NCBI RefSeq assembly: GCF_900129835.1
Contig: NZ_FQXA01000002.1
Location: forward strand, 496,001-560,000
DNA length: 64,000 nucleotides
Reading direction: 5' to 3'
Source: Stutzerimonas xanthomarina DSM 18231
GTDB lineage: Bacteria > Pseudomonadota > Gammaproteobacteria > Pseudomonadales > Pseudomonadaceae
Below the pieces are notes generated by a model that saw only the letters and a program-made list of their open reading frames with translations, did no database searches and had not been told where the DNA came from. Numbering within the stretch: position 1 is the stretch's first letter; each line of letters starts with the position of its first letter. Made by a program: the position numbers and the translations under genes. Shown in pieces: positions 19,212-28,583 of the stretch.

Positions 19212-19831
19212 CGAACGGGGCTCCTGAGCGAAATGGTAGCGAAACGGCAAAACGGCCCACTCGGGATTGGCTCCGGGCGGGGCTGGCTATACCGGCGGAA
19301 AACCCGTTGCGGGCTTTCTAGCGCTCTGTTTCTTTCCGAACCAACGGAGGCCTTAAAAGTTCAGCAGAAACGACCGCTGCCTTTGTCGCAGAGCGCATGG
19401 AACCGAGCGTTACACGGAGCGAAACCATGTGCGGCCCATTCGCGGTTGAGACCGCTCCCACGGGGGCGGGGTGGTTTTCAGCAGGTCATCGTCGTCAGGT
19501 TCGGGTGGCATTTTTCGTTGGGTAGACCCGTAAGCTGCTGGGGTTGGGCTTTTTGTTGGGTCGGTGTGCGGCTGCGGGGTTGGGCTTTTGTTGGATTGGT
19601 GTGCAGCTGCGGGGTTGGGCTTTTCGTGGGAGCGGCCTTGGCTGCGAAGCTGTGTGCGGCCCATTCGCGGTCGAGACCGCTCCCACGGGGACGGAGTGGG
19701 CTTTCAGGTCGGTGTATCGTCGTCAGATCCGCGTGGAATTTTCCGTTGGGTCGACCCGCAAGCTGCTGGGGTTGGGCTTTTTGTTGGGTCGGTGTGCGGC
19801 TGCAGGTCAGGCCCCGAAGCTCGCGGCAGGG
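19212..19831. repeat. 620-bp intergenic region with nested direct repeats and an inverted GTGGGAGCGG repeat
   Basis: No convincing gene lies between glgE and fdhE. Two imperfect copies of a roughly 150-bp unit (19428-19575 and 19653-19803) both run from TGTGCGGCCCATTCGCGGT to GTTGGGTCGGTGTGCGGCTGC-type ends. After copy A the 3' end is repeated in tandem at 19534, 19571 and 19606 with a period near 36 bp (GCTGCGGGGTTGGGCTTTT). GTGGGAGCGG at 19626-19635 and CCGCTCCCAC at 19677-19686 form an inverted pair of the kind common in pseudomonad intergenic repeats. The open frames here are low-complexity translations of the repeats. The first 200 bp (19212-19420) show nothing recognisable. Confidence 0.8.
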
Positions 19832-20761
19832 CTAATCATCGCCCGCTATCAGCAAGGGGTTGTAGCCGCTACGGCCGTATTCACCCTGTTCGGCCAGCAG
19901 CATATCGAGCGCAAGGCTGGCAATGTCGTCTGCCACCGGGTCAGCGCGCCCGTGCTCTTCACGCAGCATGACTTTGAGATAGCTGTGACACTCACTGCAC
20001 GACTCCGCCTGAACCGGCATCGCCGGCTTGCCTTGTTCATCATCCAACGTCAGGTACAGCAGCTTGGCGCCGCTGTCACACACGCTGCATTTGAGTCGCT
20101 CCAGATGCCATTCGGTGGCGCACAGCGAGCAATGCAGATAACGCACACCCGCACGGTGGCGTTCGTTGTGAATGACGCTGGCGACCGGTGGTGAACCGCA
20201 GCACGGGCACAGCCCTTTCGCTTCGCCGACGGGTTTGTCAGGCGGCCGTGGCAGGGCCATCGCCAGTCTCATCCAGCTGATCTGCAGGGCAGCGGCAACC
20301 AGTGGCAATAACGGTCGGCTTGTTTCATCGCCAGGACGCGCCTCAAGAACGTCGTCTGCCAACGCATCGAGCTGCTCTCGCGATGATTCCCGCAGGCTCT
20401 TGAGCAAAGGTCGTTGAATCTCGCCTACGTGAAGCTCCATCGCATCAAGCATCGACAGAAGGTCTTGATGCCAGGGCACGTCACGTTTCAAAGCCTGGAA
20501 ACCGAGTGGCGGCAGGCCATGTTTCAACGCTTGATCGAAGGCATCCTCAGCTGGATGCCAGCCTGGCTCACGCTCGTTGAGCACCTGATGCTGGGCTTGC
20601 ACCAACCGCGCCATGAAGGCGAGAAACTCATCCAGCGGCGGCACCTGCTGGACCAGCTCACGCAGCCGTGTCCCCCGTTTACTGAACACCTTGGCATTCG
20701 GCAACACCACATTCGGCGCCTCCATGATTCCCGAGGGCGCACTTCCAAAAGAGTGGTTCAC
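19832..20761 (-). CDS. fdhE: Formate dehydrogenase accessory protein FdhE
   Basis: This 309-residue cytoplasmic protein is needed to assemble active membrane formate dehydrogenase. It carries rubredoxin-like zinc/iron knuckles in its C-terminal half: CPCCGSPPVASV (about 185), HCSLCATEWH, KCSVCDSG and a CSECHSYLK stretch. The start is GTG at 20761, chosen because AAGGAG lies six bases before it; an internal ATG (MEAPN) twelve codons later is possible. It follows fdoI by 9 bp at the end of the fdoGHI operon. In P. aeruginosa selA-selB follow fdhE. Here the gene is followed by repeats, then glgE. Confidence 0.93.
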   Translation of the reverse strand: MNHSFGSAPSGIMEAPNVVLPNAKVFSKRGTRLRELVQQVPPLDEFLAFMARLVQAQHQVLNEREPGWHPAEDAFDQALKHGLPPLGFQALKRDVPWHQDLLSMLDAMELHVGEIQRPLLKSLRESSREQLDALADDVLEARPGDETSRPLLPLVAAALQISWMRLAMALPRPPDKPVGEAKGLCPCCGSPPVASVIHNERHRAGVRYLHCSLCATEWHLERLKCSVCDSGAKLLYLTLDDEQGKPAMPVQAESCSECHSYLKVMLREEHGRADPVADDIASLALDMLLAEQGEYGRSGYNPLLIAGDD

Positions 20762-20770
20762 TGCAGCTCC

Positions 20771-21463
20771 TTAAGTTCGTTTCGACGGTACGTCACGGTT
20801 GGGCGACAGATCGCTCGGATCGTCATGACCACCCTTGCGGCGCACCTCGTCATACCAGAGACCGTGGTGATGCCGCGCCCAGGCATGGCTCACACGACCC
20901 TGGGTCATCGCACGTACCGAGCCCTTCACCCAGATCGCCGAGTAAATGTGGATCACCAGCGTGATGATCGCGATGAAGGCCGTGTAGGCATGAATGGTCA
21001 CGGCCCAGCGCAGCGCCCAGATCGGCATGCCGTCAGCAATCCATGGCCGCCAGAGCACAATGCCGGTCACCAACAGCACCGGCACGGTGGCGAGAAAGAT
21101 CCAATACACCAGCTTCTGCCCGGCGTTGTTCTTGCCCACCGGCGGCAACCGCTCGTCGCGGTTGGCCAGCACGTCGCGGATCTGCTTCATCCACTGCACG
21201 TCATGGCGACGAATCAGGTTGTCGCCAAAAAAGCGCACCGCCTGGATGACAAAGAACAGCGACATGAACACACCGATGTACGGGTGCACGATGCGCGTCG
21301 GCTCCGGCCCGCCGAACAGCGCGGTGAGGCCGAAGAAGAACGGGTAGAACAACGCCAACCCGCTCAGCACGAGCAGCACGAAGCTGATCGCGATGAGCCA
21401 GTGATTGACCCGGGTCCACCAGCCGTAACGCAGGATGCCGTGCTTGACGTTGGAATGGCTCAT
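20771..21463 (-). CDS. fdoI: Formate dehydrogenase cytochrome b556 gamma subunit
   Basis: This 230-residue membrane protein has four transmembrane helices, the first at [24 protein letters not shown] (about 22-45). Conserved histidines that ligate two b hemes are visible in the helices ([33 protein letters not shown]). It passes electrons from the beta subunit to quinone. Its start overlaps the fdoH stop by 4 bp (21460-21463). The C-terminal DVPSKRT follows a charged cytoplasmic tail. Confidence 0.93.
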   Translation of the reverse strand: MSHSNVKHGILRYGWWTRVNHWLIAISFVLLVLSGLALFYPFFFGLTALFGGPEPTRIVHPYIGVFMSLFFVIQAVRFFGDNLIRRHDVQWMKQIRDVLANRDERLPPVGKNNAGQKLVYWIFLATVPVLLVTGIVLWRPWIADGMPIWALRWAVTIHAYTAFIAIITLVIHIYSAIWVKGSVRAMTQGRVSHAWARHHHGLWYDEVRRKGGHDDPSDLSPNRDVPSKRT

Positions 21464-22395
21464 AGCCGGTCCTCCCCGCGACGATTCAGTTCCCGGTCAT
21501 CGGCGGCCAGCGCTGGATCGGGATCATCCTCCGGTTCTTCCTTGGGCCCTTTCATCACGTAATGGAAAAAGCCTGCCAAGACCGACATGCCCAGCGCCAC
21601 CGACATGATTGGCTTGGTCACCCCCTTCCACAGCTCGACCGTTGGCGCGATGTGCGGGTCACGCGGGAGGCCGCTGTAGATCTCGGGTTTGTCGTTGTGC
21701 TGCAGCACGTAGACCACGTGTGTGCCGCCAACGCCGGGCGGATCGTAGATCCCGGCGTTCTCGTAACCACGCCCCTGCAGATCCGCAACCCGGTGAGCAC
21801 CGTAGTCGAGCATGTCCTCCTTGGTGCCGAACATGATGGCCGAGGTTGGGCAGCTCTTGACGCAAGCAGGCTCCAGCCCGTTGTAGACCCGGTCGGAGCA
21901 CAGGGTGCATTTGTAGGCCTTATTGTCCTTTTTCGAGATGCGCGGAATGTCGAATGGGCACCCCGCTATGCAATAGCCGCAGCCAATGCAGTGCTCGGAG
22001 TTGAAATCGACGATGCCGTTGGCGTACTGCACGATGGCGCCAGGCGACGGGCATGCCTTGAGGCAGCCCGGCTCGGCGCAGTGCATGCAGTTGTCCTTGC
22101 GAATCAGCCACTCGAGGTTGCCCTGCTCGTCCTCGTATTCAGAGAAGCGCATGACCTCGAAAGACTCGGCGGTCAGATCCTGGGGATTGTTGTAAGTCCC
22201 ATCGCATTCGCCCACTTCGTCGCGTAGGTCGTTCCACTCCGAACAGGCCACCTGACAGGCCTTGCAGCCAATGCAGACTGACACGTCGATCAGTTTGGTG
22301 ACCTTCTCCACGCCGCCATGGCGTACCTGAGGTGAAGGCGTGGTCGTCGCCGAGCGGGCGATTATGTTCTGCAGATTGATCTGGTCGCCTCGCAT
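21460..22395 (-). CDS. fdoH: Formate dehydrogenase iron-sulfur beta subunit
   Basis: This 311-residue subunit carries four ferredoxin-type clusters: [14 protein letters not shown] (about 40-53), [31 protein letters not shown] and CTLCSDRV with [11 protein letters not shown]. One C-terminal membrane anchor ([21 protein letters not shown], about 260-280) holds it at the periplasmic face next to FdoI. It relays electrons from the Mo-bis-MGD catalytic subunit to cytochrome b. The start abuts the fdoG stop (22395), consistent with tightly coupled expression. The tail after the anchor ([10 protein letters not shown]) is acidic. Confidence 0.95.
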   Translation of the reverse strand: MRGDQINLQNIIARSATTTPSPQVRHGGVEKVTKLIDVSVCIGCKACQVACSEWNDLRDEVGECDGTYNNPQDLTAESFEVMRFSEYEDEQGNLEWLIRKDNCMHCAEPGCLKACPSPGAIVQYANGIVDFNSEHCIGCGYCIAGCPFDIPRISKKDNKAYKCTLCSDRVYNGLEPACVKSCPTSAIMFGTKEDMLDYGAHRVADLQGRGYENAGIYDPPGVGGTHVVYVLQHNDKPEIYSGLPRDPHIAPTVELWKGVTKPIMSVALGMSVLAGFFHYVMKGPKEEPEDDPDPALAADDRELNRRGEDRL

Positions 22396-25300
22396 CAGAC
22401 GAGCCCTCCGACTTTTTCCACGTTCACCAGAAACGACTTGAACTCCGGCGTCTGGGTATTACCGTCGCCCACGAACGGCGTCAGGGTATTGGTCAGGTGC
22501 GCCTTCTTGGCCACACCCTTGAAACCCCAGTGAATCGGAATGCCGATCTGATGCACGGTGCGGCCGTCGATCTCCAGCGGCACCAGCCGTTTGGTAACCA
22601 CCGCCACGGCCGTGATATAGCCGCGCTTGGAACTGACCTTGACCCGATCGCCGGCCGCAATGCCCAGCTCGCCAGCAAGCACTTCACTGATCTCGATGAA
22701 CTTCTCCGGCTGGGCGATGGCGTTGAGCCGCGCATGGGTGGTCCAGTAGTGGAAATGCTCGGTCAGTCGATAGGTCGTCGCTGCATAGGGGAACTCGGTG
22801 TTCGAACCGAACGAGTCGCGGTCCTGCTCGAACACTCGGGCGATGGGGTTATGCAGCGCCAAAGGATTGTTCGGGCTCAAAGGGTTGCGGTCGATCGGCG
22901 TCTCCATGGGTTCGTAATGTTCGGGAAACGGTCCTTCGTTCAACCACTCGCAGGCGAAGAAATGGCCACGGCCAGTCTGGGTGACGATGAAGGGACCCAC
23001 CCCTTGTGAGGGCGGTGACGTCACCGGGAAGTCGGGGACATCCGCGCCTGTCCAGCGCTCGCCGTTCCACCAGATGAACGCCTTGTTCGGCGCCCAGGGC
23101 GTACCGTCGGGGCGCGCCGAAGCGCGGTTGTAGAGCAGCCGCCGATTCATCGGCCAGGCCCAGGCCCAGCCCAGGGTATTGCCCGTGTTGTAGGGGTCCG
23201 AGTTGTCGCGGCGGGCCATCATGTTGCCCTGTTCGGTCCAGGCGCCGGAGTAGATCCAGCAACCGCAGGCGGTCGAGCCGTCAGCCCGCAGTTCACTGAA
23301 GTCCTGCAGCTGCTCGCCTTTGCGCCGGATGACCTTGCCGCTGTCATCGGTGATATCCGCCAACGCCCTGCCGTTGTATTCCATGGCCAGTTCAGAGGCC
23401 TTGGGGAACGCCGGCACCTTGTAGTTCCAGCTCAGATTCAGAATCGGGTCCGGGAAGGCACCGCCCTCCTCCTGATACATGTGCTTCAGTCGCAACATGA
23501 CCTCACCCAGAATCTCGGTATCGGTCATGGCTTCGCCTGGGCCAGGCACGGCGCGCTCGTGCCATTGCAGCCAGCGCGCACTGTTGGTGATGGAGCCGTC
23601 GTCTTCCGCGAAGCAGGTGGTCGGCAGGCGGAAAACCTCGGTGGCGATCTGCGACGGGTCGACATCGTGATATTCGCCGAAGTTTTTCCAGAACTCGCCG
23701 GTTTCCACGGTGAGCGGATCCATGATCACCAGGAATTTCAGCTTGGAGAGGCCATCCATGACCTTGGCTTTGTTCGGGAAGGCCGCCAGGATGTTGAAGC
23801 CCTGACAGAATGCGCCGGTCATCTTGCCAAGCGTCATGTCGTTGATGGCATACAGCACGTCATAGATCGGCTCGGAGAGCTTGGGCAGCCAGTCGTAGCA
23901 CCAGTTGTTCTCTTGGGTGGCCACGTCGCCATACCAGTCCTTCATCAGGCTGACGAAGAAGCGCTCGTAGAATTTCCAGTAGGAGACCTCGTCTTCGAGC
24001 AGCGGCAGCTTGACGCGGCTCTTCAGATAGTCGTCGTAGCTTTGCAGGTTTACCGACGGCAGATTCATGTAGCCCGGCAGCAGGTTCGACAGCAATCCGA
24101 TGTCTGTAAGCCCCTGAATGTTGGAATGCCCGCGCAGCGCGTTCACCCCGCCGCCCGGCATGCCCATGTTGCCCAGCAGCAACTGCACCATGGCGCCGCA
24201 ACGGATGATCTGCGAGCCGATGGTGTGCTGTGTCCAGCCCAGCGCGTAGAGGATCGTCATGGTCTTGTCCGGCGCCGAAGTGGTGGCCATCAAGTCCCAG
24301 AGTTCCAGCACCTTTTCCTTGGGCATGCCGCAGATGTTTTCCACCTGATCGACGTTGTAGCGGCTGTAATGCTGACGCATCAGCTGCAGGACACAGCGTG
24401 GATGCTGCAGCGTTGGGTCGGTACGCGCGAAGCCGTTTTCGTCCAGCTCGAAATTCCAGGTTTCCCGGTCGTAGGTTCGATCAGCCGGGTTATAACCGGT
24501 GAACAACCCTTCTTCGAAACCGAATCCCTCGGCGACGATCAGGCTCGCATCGGTGTACTCGCGCACGTACTCATGGGCATAGCGCTCGGTTTCGATCAGG
24601 TAGTTGATGAAACCACCGAGGAACACGATATCCGTCCCGGTACGGAGCCAGGCGTGGTAGTCGGCCACCGCCGTGGTGCGGTTAAAGCGCGGATCGATCG
24701 AGATCAGAATCGCATTGCTGCGCTGCTTGGCGTGCATGACCCAGCGGAAGCCCACCGGGTGCGCCTCAGCCGAATTGCCGCCCATCGACAGAATGACATT
24801 GGCGTTGGCAATGTCGGTCCAGTGGTTCGTCATGGCACCGCGACCAAATGTTGGGGCAAGACCTGCCACCGTTGGTCCGTGTCAGACGCGCGCCTGGTTG
24901 TCGAGTTTGAGGATGCCGAGTGCTCGGGTGATCTTCTGCGTGAGATAGGCCGTCTCGTTGGTGCAGGCCGAAGCGGCCACCATCGACGTGGTCATCCAGC
25001 GGTTAACCAGCCGTCCCTGCCCGTCATGCGTCTCGAAATTGCGGTCGCGGTCGTCTTTCATGTGCCGCGAGATACGTGCGAATGCCTCATCCCAGCTGAT
25101 GCGCTTCCACTCGTTGGTGTAAGGCTCACGGACTTCAGGGTACTTGACCCTCGATTCGCTTTTGATGAAGTCAAGAACGCCTGCACCCCGCGGGCAAAGC
25201 GAACCACGGCTGACCGGGTGATCCGGATCACCTTCAACGTGGTAGATCTCGTCGATCACATTGATCGCGCCATCACCACGGGAGTAGAGCAACATGCCGC

Positions 25301-25475
25301 AGCCTACCGAGCAGTAGGTGCAGATATTGCGGGTCATTTTTGCGCCGGTCAGCTTGAAGTGACGAATCGACGCGACGGCTTCATCAGGCGCAAATCCCAT
25401 CATCGCCATGCTCGATGCGCCCACACCAGCCGCACCAAACTTCAGGAACTGTCGCCGGGATACTCGCACGGTCAT
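22395..25475 (-). CDS. fdoG: Formate dehydrogenase catalytic subunit, selenoprotein (in-frame UGA at residue 198)
   Basis: Two adjacent open frames are one gene of 1026 residues read through a TGA at 24882-24884. The join reads [23 protein letters not shown], exactly where FdnG/FdoG proteins carry selenocysteine. The N-terminus has a Tat signal ([12 protein letters not shown]), followed by a 4Fe-4S motif [12 protein letters not shown] (about 55-66). The remainder is a molybdopterin oxidoreductase with the bis-MGD-binding C-terminal domain (about 880-1020). It oxidises formate to CO2 in the periplasm. The start at 25475 has GGAGA just upstream. selA, selB, selC and selD are not in this window and must be elsewhere for a full-length product. 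Confidence 0.96.
24843..24884 (-). promoter_or_regulatory. SECIS-like hairpin at the fdoG UGA
   Basis: Reading the mRNA from UGA (24884-24882): ACCAA (24876-24872) can pair with UUGGU (24847-24843), and an inner GGCA/UGCC stem is capped by a GGUCU-type loop (24863-24859). The GGUCU loop is the SelB-recognised element of E. coli fdhF and fdnG, and the position, directly after the UGA inside the coding sequence, is the bacterial norm. Confidence 0.85.
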
Positions 25476-25634
25476 CGGTATCTCCCTGTTACTTGTTATG
25501 TCTGCTCATCGGTGAGTCGACTGGCACCGCTGCGCCAAGGTTCAAGTCCGGTGATAGACGGCTTCTGAGCTTCTTTGCTGCATCAGCTTCAAGCGTAGCC
25601 GGTAAATCCCTATTTAAAAGATGGATATAAAAAA

Positions 25635-26555
25635 CTAGGCGTCGCAGCGGACGGCTTTTAGCAGTGCCGCGGAAAGCCCCTGCCGCGTCGAGCCGTATTC
25701 AGCCCAGGGGTCAGACTTGGCGCTCTCGAGCCTCTGTTGCAGGGTGTGAATCGTCCATTGGTTTGCTCCGTCGATCTTTTCCAATTCATCGAGGCTGATC
25801 GGCACAGAGACCGGCAGGCCGGGCCGCGCGCGAACCGAATACGCCGCCACAGTACTGGCGCCGCGCTGGTTGCGCAGGTAATCGACGAATATTTTGCCGA
25901 CGCGATTTTTTGGCCCCATCTTCGCCACGATCTGATCGGGTGACTGCGCGGCCAGGCGCTCCGTGACGCTGCGAGCGAAGCTGTTGACGCATTCCCAGTC
26001 GTGACGGCGGCTGATCGGCACCACCACATGCATGCCGCGCCCGCCGCTGGTCTTCAAGAATGCCTTGAGTCCCAGTTCAGACAGCAGATCCAGCGTCAGC
26101 CGGGTCGCGTCGATCATGCTCGACCAGGGCAGTTCGGGGTCAGGGTCCAGATCGAAAACGATGCGGTCCGGGCGGTCGATCCGGTCGCTGCGGGCATTCC
26201 AGGTGTGGAACTCGACGGTGCCCATCTGCGCCGCTTCGACCACCGCGGTGATGCTGTCGGCCTGGATCAGGCGGGCGTGTTCGGGATCGAGTGATTTGTC
26301 CAGCACGCGCATGTGCGGCATCTTCAGCCGCCCGCAGTGGCGCTGAAAAAAACTGTCGCCATCGACCCCATCCGGCGCCCTGACGATAGAAAGCGGCCGT
26401 TGGGTCAGATGCGGCATCAGCCAGTCGCCGACCGCCAGGTAGTACTGGGCCAGCTGTAGTTTGGTCGCTCCACTGCGCTGGTCGATGACACGCTGCGGGT
26501 TGCTGATGCCGATGCCGCCCACGTCGGGGCGGCTCTTGCTCGTTTTTTCAGCCAT
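25635..26555 (-). CDS. Stand-alone LigD-type polymerase/primase domain
   Basis: This 306-residue protein corresponds to the polymerase domain of bacterial NHEJ ligase LigD, an archaeo-eukaryotic primase fold. Family motifs are GISNPQRVID near the N-terminus, the metal-binding DLDPDPELPW (about 132-141), FLKTSGGRGMHVVVPI (about 166-181) and KNRVGKIFVDYLRNQRG (about 215-231). Such enzymes fill in ends during double-strand break repair. The phosphoesterase and ligase domains of full LigD are absent, and the gene starts cleanly (AGGAG before the ATG at 26555) only 17 bp after ku, so this is a real separate gene rather than an obvious fragment. A ligase partner must be encoded elsewhere. Confidence 0.9.
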   Translation of the reverse strand: MAEKTSKSRPDVGGIGISNPQRVIDQRSGATKLQLAQYYLAVGDWLMPHLTQRPLSIVRAPDGVDGDSFFQRHCGRLKMPHMRVLDKSLDPEHARLIQADSITAVVEAAQMGTVEFHTWNARSDRIDRPDRIVFDLDPDPELPWSSMIDATRLTLDLLSELGLKAFLKTSGGRGMHVVVPISRRHDWECVNSFARSVTERLAAQSPDQIVAKMGPKNRVGKIFVDYLRNQRGASTVAAYSVRARPGLPVSVPISLDELEKIDGANQWTIHTLQQRLESAKSDPWAEYGSTRQGLSAALLKAVRCDA

Positions 26556-26572
26556 GCGCGCTCCTGTATGAG

Positions 26573-27589
26573 TCAGCTGGCTTTCTTGTTGCTGGATCTG
26601 CTTGCGGCGGGCTTGCTGGTCGTGCTCTTGCGAGCCGTCGAGGTTTTGCTGGTTGAGGTCTTACTGGCTGCGGACTTGGCAGGCGCCTTGGATTTGCTCG
26701 CCGCGGCTTTGCTCGTAGTTCGTTTGGCGGGAGCTTTGGCCTTTTCGCTGTCATCTTCATCGTCGACGTCTTCAGGTGGCGCAGTTTTCTTCGCTGACGA
26801 CTTGCCGGCCAGGCTGCGCTTGAGCAGTTCGGTCAGGTCGATGACATCGGCGCTGCGCCGATCCACTGCTTCGTCCGGTCCACCGACCGCCTCGATCTTG
26901 CCTTCGCGGGCCTTGGTCTCTACCAGATCCATGATCTGGTCCTGGAAAGTGTCCTTGTACTGGTCGGGATTCCACTCTTCGCTCATGTCCTCGACCAAGC
27001 GCTTGGCCATGTCGAGTTCCTTGGGATTGAGGTCTGCGTTAAGCGCTTCGTCCTTCATCTCCAGGTATTCCACGCCACGCACCTCATCGGCCCAGCGCAG
27101 GGTGTTCATCACCAGCGCCTTGCCCAGCGGCATCACCACCGCCAGATGCTGCTTGTTGCGCAGCACCACGTTGGCGATGCCGACTTTGCCGGTCTGGATG
27201 AGGGTTTCGCGCAGCAGCGCATAGACTTTTTCACCCCGGCGATCCGGGGTGAGGTAGTACGGCGTCGCGATGTACAGGAAGGAAATGTCCTTGGCATCGA
27301 CAAAGGCGACGATATCCACCGTCTGCGTGGCTTCCGGATGCGCCGCCTTGATCTCGTCGTCGCTGATGACGACGTAATTGCCCTTTTCGTACTCGACGCC
27401 CTTGACGATGTTCTCGCTGTCGATGTCTTCGCCCGTGGTCTTGTTGATGCGCTTGTAGCCCACCCGGTCCATGCTGCGTTTGTCCAACCAGTCAAAATCA
27501 ATGCCCGATCGCGTGGTAGCAGGCACCAGCGCGACGGGGATGTGAACCAGACCGAAACTGACGGCGCCTTTCCAAATCGTACGAGGCAT
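26573..27589 (-). CDS. ku: Ku, DNA end-binding protein of NHEJ
   Basis: This 338-residue prokaryotic Ku opens MPRTIWKGAVSFGLVHIPV and has the core ring region to about residue 250. A long Lys/Ser/Ala/Thr-rich tail (about 260-338, for example KAPAKRTTSKAAASK) resembles the basic C-termini that bind DNA and recruit LigD. Ku homodimers thread onto broken ends. It lies between an SDR gene (29 bp upstream) and the LigD polymerase gene (17 bp downstream), forming a compact operon. The tail is longer and more repetitive than in minimal Ku proteins. Confidence 0.96.
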   Translation of the reverse strand: MPRTIWKGAVSFGLVHIPVALVPATTRSGIDFDWLDKRSMDRVGYKRINKTTGEDIDSENIVKGVEYEKGNYVVISDDEIKAAHPEATQTVDIVAFVDAKDISFLYIATPYYLTPDRRGEKVYALLRETLIQTGKVGIANVVLRNKQHLAVVMPLGKALVMNTLRWADEVRGVEYLEMKDEALNADLNPKELDMAKRLVEDMSEEWNPDQYKDTFQDQIMDLVETKAREGKIEAVGGPDEAVDRRSADVIDLTELLKRSLAGKSSAKKTAPPEDVDDEDDSEKAKAPAKRTTSKAAASKSKAPAKSAASKTSTSKTSTARKSTTSKPAASRSSNKKAS

Positions 27590-27618
27590 TGCCTTCCCTC
27601 CTGTCGACAGTGGTTCGG

Positions 27619-28476
27619 TCAGCCGTTGACCACGGTGCCACCGTTCACGTGCATTACCTGGCCGCTGACATAAGACGAGTCGCTGCTGGCCAGATACACG
27701 TATGCCGGCGCCACTTCATCGGGCTGACCGGGACGCTCCATGGGTACATTGACGCCGAATTTCTCGACCTTGTCCGCATCGAAGGTCGACGGAATCAACG
27801 GCGTCCAGATCGGGCCGGGAGCGACTCCGTTCACGCGGATGCCGCGGTCGGCGACGTTCATTGATAGCGAACGGGTGAACGCCGTGATGGCGCCTTTGGT
27901 GGCCGAGTAGTCGAGCAACTGCGGGCTGCCCTTGTAGGCGGTGACCGAGGTGGTATTGATGATCGAGGCGCCTTGTTTCAGATGCGGCAGCGCGGCCTTC
28001 GTCATCTGGAACATGCCGAAGATGTTGGTGCGGAAGGTTTTTTCCCACTGTTCTTCGCTGATATCTTCGAGCTTTTCCTGCGGATGCTGCTCGGCGGCGT
28101 TGTTGACCAGAATGTCGAGCTTGCCGAACGCGCTCAGCGTCTCGTCGATCACCTTGCGGCACACATCGCGGTCTGCCACGTCGCCAGCGAAGGTCAGGCA
28201 CTTGCGGCCCTGTTGTTCGACTGCTCGCTTGGTTTCCTCGGCGTCCTGGTGCTGATCCAGATAGAGAATCGCCACATCGGCGCCTTCACGCGCAAACAGC
28301 ACCGCTACCGAGCGGCCGATGCCGCTGTCACCGCCAGTGATGATTGCGACCTTCCCCTCTAGCTTGCCAGCCGCTTTGTAGTCCTCGCCACGGTACTCGG
28401 GCCTTGGGGTCATCTCACTTTCTTTACCCGGTTCAGCCTGTTGCTGCGGGGGGAGTGTCTGGTTTTCGTCGGACAT
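27619..28476 (-). CDS. Short-chain dehydrogenase/reductase
   Basis: This 285-residue SDR has a 40-residue N-terminal extension rich in Gln/Pro/Glu, then the Rossmann core. The cofactor motif is TGGDSGIG (about 48-55), followed by NNAAEQHP, the catalytic Ser in NTTSVTAYKG and YSATKGA (Tyr/Lys). This is the YghA/YhdF-like group with the extended N-terminus, for which substrates are uncertain. GGAGG seven bases before the ATG at 28476 supports the start. It leads the SDR-ku-LigD(pol) operon. SDRs of this type are often found with stress genes in pseudomonads, so a protective role is inferred. Confidence 0.88.
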   Translation of the reverse strand: MSDENQTLPPQQQAEPGKESEMTPRPEYRGEDYKAAGKLEGKVAIITGGDSGIGRSVAVLFAREGADVAILYLDQHQDAEETKRAVEQQGRKCLTFAGDVADRDVCRKVIDETLSAFGKLDILVNNAAEQHPQEKLEDISEEQWEKTFRTNIFGMFQMTKAALPHLKQGASIINTTSVTAYKGSPQLLDYSATKGAITAFTRSLSMNVADRGIRVNGVAPGPIWTPLIPSTFDADKVEKFGVNVPMERPGQPDEVAPAYVYLASSDSSYVSGQVMHVNGGTVVNG

Positions 28477-28583
28477 GCCAAATCCTCCGTCAAGGGATCA
28501 ATACCTGTATTCGGAGGACTTGGCGCTGGCGGGAAAAGTTTCTGTGAAGCGATGAGAGGCCCCTGCGCAGAGGCCCTGAAGAA

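Noticed and set aside
18279..19835. Plus-strand open frame of 518 residues across glgE and the repeat block
   Set aside because: The first part mirrors glgE and the last part is a translation of repeats (LLGRCAAAGLGFCWIG and similar).
22395..24869. fdoG as two separate genes
   Set aside because: The second frame begins mid-domain with GTG right after the TGA, and the join restores the FdnG sequence with Sec; a SECIS hairpin is present.
23481..25568. Plus-strand open frame of 695 residues opposite fdoG
   Set aside because: Shadow of the selenoprotein gene, with no recognisable domain; composition typical of antisense frames.
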